NCBI GenBank assembly: GCA_027574665.1
Contig: CM050654.1
Coordinates: 27,981,722-28,045,721, forward strand
Direction: 5' to 3'
DNA from: Rhynochetos jubatus
Lineage: Eukaryota > Chordata > Aves > Eurypygiformes > Rhynochetidae
DNA length: 64,000 nt
The notes under the pieces are model-generated. The model did not search any database and was not told where the DNA came from. It saw only the letters and a program-made list of their open reading frames with translations. The translations under genes were made by a program, and so were the position numbers. Shown piece by piece: positions 25,015 through 38,639 of the stretch (position 1 is the stretch's first letter; every line of letters starts with the position of its first letter).

Positions 25015-28000
25015 TGAGACCAGCTGTATAACTGTGATTCTGTAACTGTTATGTACTTGGACTTACACAATTTAGAGGGAATGTGAGGGAGGAGGGATCT
25101 CTGCTTTTGCACCAAACCTGGCTTCTCTAGGTTTAGTTCAAGTTTAACTGACCTCTAAGTGTTGCAAGTTGAAATCCTGAAAAAGTCAAATTTTGCTATA
25201 TGGGAGTGCCCAGTGAGAGATGCGGGTAGGTGCAGCAGCCAGGGAACACCATAGGCACAGGGATGCAAGGGAAAGTGGGACATAAACCCACAAAAACTAC
25301 TGTACTAGAACAGGCAAAAGAAACGTCTCCCCACTCTTCCGGCCTTGCATCATGAAGGCAGCCAAAACCAGGGGCTTTCATGGTGTGAGCCTTCTTTCTT
25401 GCTTCTGGTGCTTGGGATTGCTGTCATAAGGGAAGATCTATTGCTTAATCGAAATAAAGGAGGAAAAACCAGCCTTGCAGGTAAATTAAGAAAAATACTA
25501 TGAACAAATAAATTACCGAGAAAATATTGACAAATAAGTAACTCTAAGCCTCTAGTAGCATAATTGCCATAAATACACAGGTCAAGATTGACAGACAGTG
25601 ATAATATCTTTTATTATTAGATGATGAGCCATACCTACAGAAAAAAACCTCTGAAGGAACTGGTGGTCACTGCAGCCTTTCTTTGGGTCTGAAACAGAAG
25701 CAGCAAACTTCCAGATAAATAAACATTAGTGACAATGGTCCTACTTTGATTTAATTACCTGGATCAGTTAAACAATTAGAGAGGAAAGGGTTGCTAAAAT
25801 CTCAGAAGCAGGTGGGAACATTCAGGTTTGATTTCCCAAGACAAGCTTTCGTCATGATCCTGAGTCAGGTATTCAATCCCTTCCTTCTCCTTGCTGTTTG
25901 TTCGTGGTTGTGTCTTTGCTGCAGAGCCAACCATTGCTTGTGCAAAGGTGCTGCGCACAGGGTCAGGGAACTGACCTTTTTATGAATTCATAAAAAAGAA
26001 GATATTTTAAGCTTTTTTTCTGTAGGTGACAGACACAGTAGGGGTAGGAGAAGAGGGCAGTCACTGTTAAAAATTTCATCTCATGGCCCACTGCTGCCAG
26101 AACTAATGCTGTGGATAGCTGATGTCCGTTTGGCTCAGCTGGACCTGTCATCACTAGAAATTAGCAGAAAGTGGGAAAGGGCTGGCTGGTCACTGTGATG
26201 CCTCATAGGACAAGCAGTGTTGTATCAAGGGTGTGCTGTCCAAAGCTGGTTTGTCATGTAAGCTGGAAACTAAGATGTGACATGGAAAAAGCCTGAGGAC
26301 AGGAGGACTTTTCCTGGTGGATGGTAGAGAAATAGATATATTTGGTGTCTATGGGTAGGCTTTAGGGTGGACTTTTACTACTTGCTTTGTTGGATTTGAA
26401 GAATAATAGCCCTCCATGTAGTGTGAGAGACTCGATTTCCACAAATGGCTTTGCTGTCACTGGAGGACAGATGTGCTATGACGATAATGTGTTCCTATCA
26501 CCATTGTACCTTGCATCAGATTAGATAAACCAGATCTCGCTCTCCTGATAAAAGTCAGAAGAAAACACATTCCTGACCAAGCAGGACATCGAATATGTTT
26601 CCTTCTTAAGCACAGATGAAAGACCCGGCATGAGAGAAGTTCGTATCACTTCTCACCTGACAGGAAGGCATGTAGGTGCCAACAACAGACTAAGAGCCTA
26701 CAAACAAGCCAGGTGAGCAGACAACCCTACCTCTATCTCATATATCCCCTGCCTGTTTCTCATATATGGAAATTCTTGCTTGTCAATCTCCAAAGGACAT
26801 TCTGGAGTCTCATAGCCTGACAGAAAACTGGTAGAGGATGCTGCTTTGCAGATTCCTGCTACCCAGGGCATGCTGCTCACATCCATGTTCCCTACGGTTC
26901 CAGCTGGGAGGTGTCACAAGAGATGAATTTCACACCATTCACCATCACAGAGCGAAGTGGCAGCTTCTTACTTGATGTATAAATTATCCTCTTTCATTAT
27001 GTTGGATGCTTAAACACACTATCTGAAGACGCAGTCTTCTCTGTAATAAGGTACAAGATGTTTGACTATTTTTAATGTGACAGAGGAGCTTGTTTAGAGG
27101 ATAGATCCCCCACAGCGCACACTTGCCTGGAAACGAGACAGAAATAATTTTTGCAGGTTAAGTTATCCAGAAGCAAACCCCCAAGGGCTATGGACGCACA
27201 TCCAGTGCATGGTTCCTGTCCGTGCATCGTGAGCAAAACACAGTGGCCAGAAATCCATTGCTTTCATGGACATCTCACAGCAGCTGCAGCAGTCACACTG
27301 CTCTTATTTACTCTGTATGTTTTTGGGGAAGGACAACCTCTGTGTTTTGTGGTTTTGTCCTGCCCCAAAGTAAAGCCGAGACCTAAATTTTATCTTTAAT
27401 TCTTTTTGTTGTGCTGCTGCGGTGGAGGAAGGCTTTAGCGTCAGAGCTTCGTGTCTTGCTGAAGCCTTCTGTTTTATGGGAATCATTATTTATGTGGGTG
27501 ACCAAAAGCTGATTCAACGGTAGGAGTTCATCAGCTGTTAGAGGTAAGGACTCAAGCTGGTGCCGTGTATTCCTCTTCCTGTGCTGCTGGTCCTGGCCTC
27601 GTTCCTGGGGGTTTGCTGTCATTACTCCTTGTCCTTTCTGCTTAATCTCTCACTGTTAGCGTGAATGATGCGCCATATATGGAGCCCGTTATCTCTTCCT
27701 GTGGTTTAAGCAACGTAATGTCTAGGTTGAAATCACCTTTAGGTGATTTTTTTGAAGGAGTGTAATTTATACTGGGCTAGAGGCAGAGCGTACCATGTCC
27801 TGCTCTCTGCCCTCTCCCTGCTCAGTAGAACAGCTCCTGAACCAAAATGATTCCTGAGTTACCCTCAAATACCAGAGTTTTAGTGACACCTGTTGAGAAG
27901 AGAATTTTTATGGGCTGAAGCAGGTAGTGCTGCAGGATGACATCACCAGCCTTCTCAGCACATATCCCCATGAGTCTGGTTGTTTTCCACAACAAACTGG

Positions 28001-29757
28001 AATACGTTTAGATAATTTCCAACATGATTCTGTGATGTCCCTTACAGCTCTCTGGGTTTTTACCTTTGTCATCTCCGAGTGCTGGAAGCTCCTACTGCTG
28101 ATCACAGCTACACAACAAATCCTGCCTGTCACGTGCAGGTCCAGAAGCAGAGCTTGCTGGGATGATACCAAGTCTCTGTGACGTCTTTAAGATTAGAAGG
28201 TAATGATTTACTTCTAGAGTGTTTCCCATCCTTAACAGTAAAAAAGTAAACCAGTAAGAGATGTGTCCATCTGTCCACCCATCCACCCACCCATTACTTC
28301 AACACTCTTTAACATCTAGCTGATACCTACCAGCCCGTAAACCTGCCTGAGTTTGGAGAAGGTACATCTAAGATGTTTTGGCCTTGAACACTGCCCTTAA
28401 AGCCATATCCCTTTGATCTTGCTGCCAGTCACACTGACAAAAGGGCTGCACTTGCCTTCGTGTGAAGTCTAAGATATGAGGGCGTTAACCCATGAGTCTG
28501 TTCCATACCCTTCCTGATACATTGTTTTGGGGAACGTCTGAATGGGAAGAGGTTTTTAACCTTCCTTCAGATCCTTTCAAACAAACCCAGGAGGTGTTTT
28601 TGGAAGACGCTAAATAACATACTTTAGCAGAACTACTGTGTTGGCTGATTACAAATATTAGCCCTTTGTAGTTACTGCCTTCAAAGTGACAATAAAAGAG
28701 CCAGATCGACACATCTATAAGTCATTTGCATTTTGTGTTATTTTTGTACAATTATGTATTTGAAGAGAGAATGCTTTCTTCTTTTCTTCCCCCTTTGCCC
28801 TTCCAAAGCTTCCTTAATTACTTTCAGTTCAGGTTGACTTACCATCTTATTCTAGGTAATGAAAGTCAGATGGGAAATAGTGAAACTTAGTCTAAAGTCA
28901 ATCAGTCTGTTACGCTGAACACAAAATGCACTCGTGGCTCATTCACTCCTGGTAGGGAAACAGAGATGCAGATGATTCCCAGTGAACACCCAGAGAAGAT
29001 ATGAAGAAAGATCATTAAAGCAAATATCAATGCTACAGATAGGAGAGGGAGCGAACACAATGTACCCGTGTCTCTGTAGTGCTGCTGTGTTACAAAAGCA
29101 CAGGAAATAGTTTGCATGAATTTCAGAAGTTTTTATCTTTTCTTTTTCTTCCTGTCTCCCTCCGCAAAAGCTCCATCAGCCCAGATTATGAATGATGGGG
29201 TGACACAAAGCGATGGTACTTTCATTGCAGTCTGCACATTCATGTGGGTGAGACTAAAGTGAAGACTCTGTAAGTTAACATTTCTAGAGGTGGGAAAAGG
29301 GAAATGGTTCCCTTCCTTGAGAGGGGAAATGGTTGTGTGGAGGGGACTCAGCTCTGTCCCTCTAGTTCAGAGGCTGGTGCAGAACTGGAATAGTCTGCAA
29401 TGTTATGGGTTGCTGCAGGTAACCTGTGTGCTCTCATGCTTTCAGGCTCTCTTCCCTATCCAGAGGGCTGTAGCTGATTGATGGAGGTGTCGAACAGAGG
29501 TTGGCAGCTGCAGCTGGACCTCAGCAGCTTGTCAGGCAGTTCTCACCACCAGCTTGTGCCTGTTTTTGGCAGCCAGATTTCTTGGTTATTCTTGTCTCTC
29601 AGGTCTCTGATGAAGCAGCTTGGTCTAAGGGGACTGCAGACTCTGCCTGCTTGTCCAACCCTGATTGGGGTTGGACAAACCAGATTTGTTAGGGCAAACT
29701 CTGCACGTGCCCTTCCTTGAGGTGGGATTCAGGAGAGACCATTTCTAGTGCCATCAT

Positions 29758-29805
29758 GACTCTCTGTCCGTGCTTCACTTCCCCCAGCTGTAAATTGAGG
29801 GGAAG
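29758..29805 (+). repeat. Possible MIR core fragment
   Basis: GACTCTCTGTCCGTGCTTCA followed by CTTCCCCCAGCTGTAAATTG and AGGGG resembles the sense MIR core (cctctctgtgcctcagtttccccatctgtaaaatgggg), with a few substitutions and small insertions. Flanks show nothing further. Confidence 0.4.
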
Positions 29806-30039
29806 GTTTTCCAAGTCCCCCAGGCAAGTTCTTCTGGATCAACTCCTGCAGTGTGTCACCGTGAGGTTAATTGGGCACTGGTTCCTCTAATCTCCCTCAC
29901 TCCTTAGCTGAGAAGATCTGTGTGAGAAGAGAAATCCTTGTTTTCAGTTCACATCCTGCACATTAAAGCTCCAGCAAAATTTCCAAGTTGGGGTGGCATA
30001 TGTAAAGTATTGTAACTGCTGATTTCTCTGTGCCTTGCA

Positions 30040-30150
30040 GGTGTTAGGTTTGTTTTCAGCTCATTGCCATTAATTGGAATGAATTTTAATGACTTCATGT
30101 GGCTTAGATTGGAGGCAGTTGTAATTAATTCCATGTGTACATGCCAGATA
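30040..30150. promoter_or_regulatory. Candidate conserved non-coding element
   Basis: CCATTAATTGGAATG, TTTTAATGACTTC and GTTGTAATTAATTCC give three ATTA-type cores in about 70 bases, in sequence with no repeat signature. Confidence 0.33.
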
Positions 30151-31149
30151 TATATGTATGAGAAATCTCTTGATCAAAGAATTGTTTTCTTTCAGGAACA
30201 AAATCTGACAGTGCCAGCAGCTACCCAGCACCAGCCTTTACTATGCAGCCTGAATTACTCTGTGGCTGCAAAATCAGCTCCAGTTATTCCTAAAATGTGA
30301 GACCACAGGCAAGGTCCCTCACCATGATACGCCTCTGTTCCCCCTCTCTGCAAGGCTGTCAGTGCTAGGGGTCACCTTTCAGAAAGGTTTTTGGGATCAC
30401 TTAACAAATCATGCAATGTGACCAAAACCAGCCATGTAGGCAAAGTAACTGGAAATCGCTCCAGGAAAGGGATGGCAGCTTTGCTCTCCATTACTATCAT
30501 TTAGTGGCATCTGTGAGAGACAGAGCACAGGGAAAAATTGCTCGAGACCTCTCAGAAAAGGAGAGGGGTCACTTTACAGTCCCCTTCAGAGTATCCTTTC
30601 CCCATATGACAAGAAAGGGGTGGGAAGGTGGCCCTGTGTTCATTTTTCAGGCTTCTCCTGTCCTTTCCTAGTGTTCGATTTTTCCCTTTCAGATACAGGG
30701 GTCTGTGCTAATGAAGATTAAAATGTCTGTCCGTCCTTCCTTGGTGCAGGCACAGAACAAGTCAGTCGGCGCCAATATGTCTCTGGCTTTCCTCAGCCCC
30801 TTGTACAGGCAGGTGGTTGTCTCACAGGGAAGAAAGTGGGAAGCTGGTGGAAATGACCCATTTGTCTCAGCAGGCAGAAGGTGTGTGAGAAGCTCCCGGA
30901 TGGCTGCAGCGCACACGTATTCTTCTTTTAGGAGCTCAGAGTTAAATGTCCCTTTTAATAAGGATGAGACACTTACATTTGCATAAGTGTCAGCCTTAAT
31001 GGGACTTTAAAATGGATAAAACAGCATAGGGATCACTCCTGTACAATTGGAGAGGCTGGCAAGATGGCCTGACAGGAGCGGTGTGTGTCTTCCTGGCGTG
31101 GAGGGTAGTGCCTGTGATCCTCCCCAGCACCTGCACAGGGTGCTGTCAG

Positions 31150-31310
31150 GAAACTTAATAAATTGTGCTCCATAAGAGACCACAGAAGAGCCCTAAGCTA
31201 CACAGCCTAACATCAGAAACGGCCTGCGGCATGCATATTAAAAGAGATACTATGAAATAGGAGGCTTAGACGATTTTCCAAATTAAAGCCACTCGGCGTG
31301 TTACAGGGAG
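31150..31310. promoter_or_regulatory. Candidate conserved non-coding element
   Basis: AACTTAATAAATTGTGC, GGCATGCATATTAAAAG and CAAATTAAAGCCACTCGG occur together with retained CpGs. No repeat or gene is recognisable. Confidence 0.3.
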
Positions 31311-33649
31311 GCAGCTGGGCACTGCTGACTGCTCCTCTGCTCTCATGCTTTTAGTTTGCAGTGGGTGCAGCGGGATGGAACTTTTGGTTTGGTTTGTTTT
31401 TTTTTCCTGGGGATAAGCCATGCTGTATTACCTGGGATCTTACCACAGGCTAGGGAGGAGCGTGTGGACAATTTCTGTAGCCCAGCTGCTGTGTAATAGC
31501 GTACTGATCAGCGACGTGATGTTCTGCCCCAGTCTGATTTGGAGCTTAGGCTTTGAGTGTGATTGGGTTTGAGTGTCCCTCGGGTGGGTTCACAGCTCAC
31601 TCTGTTTCAGTGAAGCCTGTGGAGGACTTCCTGTGAAGTATCTTTCTCCTTACTGTCCTGACTCTGTGCTGTCCTTCCTGAGACTGGAGGATGTGAGAGC
31701 CTGCAGCAGCACCACGGTGACTTTGACATAATGAACCAAGGCAGGTCTCTGCAGGGACACTAGCTGAACACAGTCTTTTGGAAATCTCGTGTAGGGGTTT
31801 CTCTGAGAAGATGAGGAAGTGAGTATCCACTGCTGGCCAAGAGGAAAGGGTCTTAATTCAGTTACAAAACTCTTCTTTGTAACTACTTACATCCAATTGC
31901 AAGTGACAGCATTCTTGGACATGCCTTAGAGGCATGACATCTTTACATAGCTTATTTTAGGAAAAGGATCCCACAGAGCTGCCATAATCCCTCTGACTGG
32001 ACACTGACAGAAACCTGCCGTTTTCTCCCCATGGCTACTGCTGCCCTGACCTGCTCTAACCCTTCCTTGGGGATCTCAGTGGGGCTTAGAAATTCTGGCA
32101 CACCACTGTGCTAAAGCAGAGATGAGGTTCCTATAAGCCTCTGGTAAATGCAGAGGTTGGCTGGTGGACTTGGATCCAATCCAGCTGTCAGTGTAGACAC
32201 AGCAAATAATATATTGACCGAACTTCCCTACGTCCCCTTGCAGGGGTCAGATCCTGGTTCCTGCTTCACAACAACTAAAGCTGCTCTGACAGGAGTGACT
32301 GATGCCTTTAGGTCCAAGAGTCACAGTTCGGTTCGTGTGCATGACCCAGCCAATGGTCTGTGGCATGGTTTTTCAGAAAACTATTTCTTTGCAGTCTAGA
32401 TTTGGTTTCAGGCTCTTACATGGGAATGTTAGTGCCTCAGAGAGGTTATTTTGGGGTTGCCTTTATTTCTGTCAAAGCAGTTCTATTTTTTTAATAGGAC
32501 CTGCTCTGTAACAGCTACATTTATAAGTAATTTTTGATGTAACTTTTCCAATGCCTTAAAATTCCACTTATCTGGCCTTTGATTTAGAAAGGTCTGGTCC
32601 CACAACACCCCTTATCCCTTTCCTTGATGTCAGCGGCAGCCCCGTTAGGACTGGAGTCTGAAGGTTAATTGGCCAAACCGTAATTAGTGAGAGTTTCAGC
32701 TCCCCCGTGCAAGCTGGGGACATCCCATGCTGGTGATGAGAAGTGAGTCCTCAAGAAAGAAAGATGGATAGCAGCAGGACAGATCGCTCATCAGCACTGT
32801 GAGAACTGGTGGATCAGTTCTGCGTATGTTTTTTGGGTTCCGCAGCCTGATCAGTCGCCACAGTCAAATCCAGTCCTGCCCAAGATCCAGTGGCCCAAAC
32901 ACGACTTGGTCTTGCAAACAACCTTGCTTCTGCAAATCTGGGCGAAACTGCATATTGATAACTAGTGGTCCCTCAGGCAGGACCCTGTAGGGCTGTCTGT
33001 CCCAGGAGCGCATGTCGTCACTGTGCTCACTTAACCCCGGGTGGTTCTCTCAAGCATTTTTGTGACCTTGAAATGAAAGTGCCCTTGTAACCTCTCTTCC
33101 TCCAGTGACAAGGAGTAACGTGGTGTGATGCTACACGGGGATTTGCTCCAGCTATTGCAGAGAGAAACAGAGGTAATGCCTTAAGCTCCACAGCCCTTCG
33201 CCATGGAACAGTGAGGCTTTGAGACTGCTGGGGTGGGGGAAATGCTGCCTTTCTGTCATGAAACTTTGGTCAGAAGTAGAAATGTGGCTTTTTAAAGGAG
33301 AGTCTGTAGGGTGGAAAAAAAAAGGGGCAGAACAACTCTTTCTCTCCCTCTCACCCTAAGATGGGAAAACCAACTGTCTCATTCCAGTGGGGTACGTTTC
33401 AAACACTCGTGAAAGACACTGTGAGGAGCGGGTTTTCTTCTCTTTAACCATTTTCTGCAGATAAATTACCAAAAAGTAACAAAACCTGAAACAGCAGTAA
33501 GAAAATCTAAGGGCCTCTCACAGAGTTTGCTGCTAAAGGATAAGCTTTCCCTGAGGTTTAGAGGGTAGCTGCTGACCAGGACAGCCTTTCAAGCACCCAG
33601 GTTAAGAGGTAAGCATATGTGTGTGCACGTGTGAATCCTTTGGACGGCT

Positions 33650-33810
33650 TGGAGTGAGGAAAAAGCCTCACTGAAAGCGGGAGCGGGCAATGTAGAAGTT
33701 AGTGCCTTGGAATGCTCCCCCTAATTGCTTCAAAAAATCACACTAGGCTGCGTGTGATTAAATGAAAATAATGAAAATAATGGCTGTCCTAACGAACCCC
33801 ACACGTGGTG
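33650..33810. promoter_or_regulatory. Candidate conserved element with an 8-base-arm hairpin
   Basis: AATCACAC (33736-33743) and GTGTGATT (33752-33759) are perfect inverted repeats around an eight-base spacer. Nearby are CTCCCCCTAATTGCTTC, tandem ATGAAAATA units (33761-33782) and CCCCACACGTGGTGGGG, itself nearly palindromic around a CACGTG E-box. Confidence 0.35.
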
Positions 33811-33820
33811 GGGAGGCATT

Positions 33821-33904
33821 TTCTATACATATTTTCATATCTTTATACGTAGGTACACAGTGATTTTACATATATAGAGGTATATATGTATACATGTATG
33901 TATA
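33821..33904. repeat. TA/TG-rich simple sequence
   Basis: ATACATATTTTCATATC and later ATATATAGAGGTATATATG, TATACATGTATGTATA form a degenerate AT-alternating tract. Confidence 0.7.
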
Positions 33905-35469
33905 AGAAATCTTAGGCATTGTTTTAGCCATTTCCCTTTGATCATATATTTCCCTCTGCTTCTTTATGGTGTTTTTAATACTTTTCTTGCCCACTAGCCA
34001 ATTTTCCATCTTTTCCTCAAATCAGTGCCTGTGTGGCCAGACCCTCTCTTTCTACAGTCAGCCCACTCATAGCCAGAAGGAAAGAAATACAGGGCTTTGT
34101 GTTTTGAAAGATTTTATCTTTTCCCTGGATAACTGGAAAAAAATGGTGATTAGATTCAAACAAACAACCATGTGCTCCTACACCCCACTACTGAGACTGG
34201 ACCTGAGAAATGGAAGAGATTGCTGGCGTGGGGCTGTAGTAATCATAGCTTGGCATGATGGAGCACCCTTCAGGCAGAGGAAATAGACCCCCAGCTTACT
34301 TCGTGTTTTATTGGTCTGATCCTGTGGAGCTGTGTTGATTTACCACAGCAGAAAAAAACTGTTTGTAGATGTGTGTTAGCGAAATCAATTCACCCACTCT
34401 GGAGCGCAGGCTGGTGGAGGCTGAGCCCAGCACAGCCTCAGTGCCCACGGCAGCAGGCGAGGGATGGAGGAGGCAAAGGTGGCTGGGTTCCGAAGGTAAC
34501 CAGGTGAATAGAAAACAGTGGTTGATGGTGCTGGCCATTGCCCCGGCCTGTACCCACCAGCCCCATGCAGGCACTGTGGTGGGGTATTTCCAAGCCTGCA
34601 TGGCTGCCTTGTTCAGCAGCCACCGCTTGCCATAACGCTGCCGGGGTTGGCGCGCAGTGCCATGTGTGCACACCCGCATCTACTCCGTCCCGATGTATAA
34701 GACTTGCATGGATTTATTTCCCCCGTGCTCTCATGCTGTGCTCTTTGGTTTCCAGGTGCCTCCTCCAGGCGGAGGTGCTGATGGTGTGGGCTCCCTGGTG
34801 AAGGGAGGGGATTGAAGCCTGGTGATTTTTCACACCAGGTTCCCTTCAGGCAATGGGACAGTTTTAAAACGCTCTACTCCACACACCCAGCTGTGGCAGG
34901 GGTCACAGCTCAAGGCCATGGCCATACCTTTTGCTCAACCTTTCCAGCTTGATAGGTGTGGTCACTCTTTGACCACTCTCCTCAGCCCCTGACAAGAATC
35001 AAGACCTGCCTTCTGCATGGTCATTTCTGTCCCCTAACACAGCCTGCCATGACAGATTTCTTCTGGGGAGTGTGTTATGACTTTGTGGACATGACCTTCG
35101 GAGCTGAATGTTGTGATGAGGGTTCCTTGCTAGTGAACGCATTCAGAAACATTCAGTGTGAGGGGTCCCCAGCTTCTGTCTCACAAAGGAGTTGCAGGAA
35201 AGGCGTCAGAAACCAAGGTGATCAGAGGAAAATGGGAGTGTAAAATCTGAATAAATAAACAATTCTGTGAGCAGTGAAGTGACTGAAACGTTCTTGATCA
35301 TCTCTTTCCCCCTTTCTTGTAACATCTGCAGCCTGGGCAGACTTTCAAATGTCTTTTCTGCACAACAGTGCTATGGGGCAAGGAAAAATTGAGTGTATTA
35401 CTGAAAGTGTTAGCAAGTGTGGAGAGAGAGAGGTTTCCTGAGATGGAGCCAGTGGAGTTTGCAAGTTAG

Positions 35470-35760
35470 CTGAAAGCACAATGAAAATGCACCACTTAGC
35501 GAAAGTATAAATAATTCCATACATTATTCTATAGCACATCAAAACACAGAGCCAGCCTCACACGCTTCAGCAAGTTTTGCTTCTGAGCGTTTTAAATGAG
35601 CTTGAAACCCTCTCAGACACTTTTCTTCATAGGTGAATGGCTATCCAATGTACCAAAAGCAAAAATGTAATTAAACTTTAAACTCTTAAAATGCCAAGTA
35701 CCGCTGGGATAACACATGGGTAAAACACAGTAATTGTTTGTATTTACTCTACGTCTAGTT
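35470..35760. promoter_or_regulatory. Candidate AT-rich conserved non-coding element
   Basis: GTATAAATAATTCCATACAT and TGTAATTAAACTTTAAAC lie in unique sequence with isolated CpGs (AGCGAAAG, ACCGCTGGG). The frame at 35345-35542 is not a recognisable protein. Confidence 0.28.
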
Positions 35761-37419
35761 AGCATTTCTTTTCAGGTGCCTGCCAGAAATGCTAGCTTGG
35801 GAAAGGCAAAAACTATAAGAATTAGTTAGTCTTTGTGAGTTCAGAGCTTCAAAGTCTTAATTGACTTTCAGTGTGGTGTGATCTCATTACCTGCATGCTG
35901 GGAATAGTGCTCTACTGAATGTGGCTAATGTAGTGGGGCTTCTCTCCCATACATTTCAAAGCCCTCCCCACAGACATACAGCCTTTCTCTCCAGCACTAC
36001 ATCCCATCTCAGAGGACCTGGGCATGCTGCGTGCAAGGTCTTGAGGCTGCACCTTTAAAATGGAAGAAGGAGTCTCTGCTTTCTTTCCTTCAAGTCCTTT
36101 CCCCATCTTCCTAGCGCCATGACTGTTTCAGGGGCACTCGAAACCTCCATGTCCTGGGCATCAGACAAACATCTGCATGCTACGTTTTCTTTGTAGTATG
36201 GAGAAAGGAATGAAGTCCTTGTAAGAATATGGACAGAGGAAAGGGTGTCTAAATTGCCATACCAAGAAAGTTTTTTGCTGCCAGGCCATATGGCAAATCA
36301 TGTTAAACCTGTTATATTCAGGTGTGAAGCCCCATGTCTGCGAGGTAAGCACACGCAGCACCTAAGCAGCCTATTAGAAGTTAAGGGGTTTCTTGAATGT
36401 ATGAGCAGACTTGGACAATGTTCTCAAATCTCTGCTCTGGCTGAGAAGAAATGTTTGTTACATTTCCACATCCTCATGAGTTTAACTGTAAAAAAAAAGA
36501 TGTGGGAGAGAAAAGTAAATATGAAATAACCCCACCTTTCTTTTTCAGCATTTCAAATGATTCATTGGAGAAGGTATGAACTTGCTCTTTGAAGGGGTTC
36601 CTGTGTGTATACCTGGCAGGGGCTGTGCAAGGACTCTGAAGTTAGTAAACACTGCAGGGAATTTTTCTTTTTACAGTTCCTGCATTTTGCAGAATGAACT
36701 TTCCACAAATATTTTCCACTGCTGATAAACTGCGGTTTCCAAGAAGAGGTGTTATAAACAGGATGCCTTTTTAACTTGGCCCTAGCCTGCTTTTGAGCAG
36801 ATGTGAGTGAGTCCAATTTTCATACTAATGGGTGTGCTGAGCTTATAAAACATTCAAAAGAAAACTGTGATAAAACATCTTAGTAGCATTTGTGAATTTG
36901 TGTTTTGCCAGACTGCTCCACTTTACTGATGGTTCAGGTGGTTCCATGAGTTCCCAAAAGGATCTGCATTTGCAGAACGAGTTCTTCTGCTAATGCTCAG
37001 ATACTGTGCACTGAGTACGTTGCAATCTGTTATAGATTTGTATCTTTGTTTTGGGGCACTGAAAAGGTTGTACACTAATCCACTCTAAAGATCAGACTTC
37101 CTGTGTATTGCTGTAAACAAGATCTCTGGAGTGATCAAAAAAATTGGAAAAAGCTTTTGGAAAGTTTCTAAACTTCAGTGGAGGCTTGATTAATTCTCAA
37201 GACAGCAAATTCCCTTCTGCATCTAGGTACTCCCTCCCCTTGACATTTCCTCTATTTTATCTCAAATAGCTGATCACCTGGGTAAGGCAATTAAAGCAAA
37301 AATAACCATTTTACTCCTGCCCTCTCTTTTTAAAATGGCTTGTGATAAAGCTTTGTAATAAAGACCAGGGGAATCAGCACTACAACAATCATGAGAGATT
37401 AGTCCCAAAGAGTTTTGCG

Positions 37420-37503
37420 TGTTTGGTTTTTATTATGTTTGTTTGGTTCGGATTTTGGTTTGTTGTTGTTTTGGTTTGTGGGGGTTTTTGTGTGTGTTCG
37501 TGT
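37420..37503. repeat. GT-rich low-complexity tract
   Basis: The plus strand is almost only G and T here (GTTTGGTTTTTATTATGTTT, GTTGTTGTTTTGGTTTGTGG, GTTTTTGTGTGTGTTCGTG). It creates spurious hydrophobic frames at 37342-37753. Confidence 0.85.
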
Positions 37504-38639
37504 CCTCCACCTTCTTCATTTTGCAGTCTCCAGAGCTCATCTGGCCAATTTAGCCACAATGCAGACACCTACATCAAACTGTCTGTTTGGACTCCTTCAG
37601 CGGTGTGGGGGGAGAGAGGTATTTCCAAGGGGTCGTACATGCTTCAGGGAGTGCTGCCTGCCGGGAGGGACTAAACCAGCAGCTTCTGCAGGAAATATAA
37701 ATGATAGGATCACAAGTCCAGGGGTTTCCAGCTATGTGTTCTGGGGACCTTAGTTTAAAATGCTGTTTGGTAGACTTAATCTGCACATACTGCAGAGCCT
37801 GGAGAACGTGAATCAGCAATCACTTTACTTGATCATCATCTTGTGGCAATTACTTTTTTCTGGTGTGATCTTAGGCTATCCATGGGGAATGGGAAGCCAA
37901 TCCCATGAAAAACTTTATTTGGGTCCTGTAGCCCAGCCTTGCCTAGATAACAGATGAGAGATTCACGTGCAAGAACAGGCTTGTCCCTCTCCCGAACAGT
38001 TTGCTCCAGGGTAGCCAAAAAGTCGATTGAAAACCAGCCTACAGAAAGGTGGTCAGACAAGCCAGAGAACTCCTTCCTTTTAGCACCAGCAAGTCTGCAG
38101 GCTTCCCGTTCAATGCCTTTGTTATTAGCAGCCAAGCAACAAGGCAGAGGCAGTCTCTGCCCTCTCTCCAGGCTGGGAGGTGATAATGGACGGGTGTGCG
38201 AGGTTGCAGTCAGGGTGGAGGTGAAAGGTGTGCAGTCTGCACACATCCCTGAGGCTTGTTCCTGCCAACAGCTCTGAGACAAGTGATATAATCACAGAGA
38301 AGGCAAACCAAGCACATCTGAGGAGGAGTGAGTTTAGCAGCCAGCTGTATGCATCCCCTGTCACAGGGAGCTGCCAGGGCTGTGGGGTTTGGCCTTTTAG
38401 AATGGAGAAGGTACCTGTCCAAGTCAGAGGTCACCACCAGCTTCTCTCAAGGAATGAGGTTCCTGTGGTTCTGTCCCAGAGAAAATAAGTGTGGAAAATA
38501 TGTCACGTTGATGACTGTTTTGACTTTTTCCCTAGGGTTATGGCTGAAGCAAAAGCGGAATCTGCTGTCAAAAGCCAGAACCATCAATAAACTAGGTTGT
38601 GAGTGCCTAAGCGTATGTCAATCCCTTAACATTCCCGAA

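Larger units (their letters stand above)
24191..38639. other. Non-coding DNA, no gene seen
   Basis: Frames are short and unrecognisable. Besides the candidate elements and simple repeats listed, a run of CCAC/CCCAT units lies at about 28268-28294. No full-length repeat was recognised. Confidence 0.6.
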
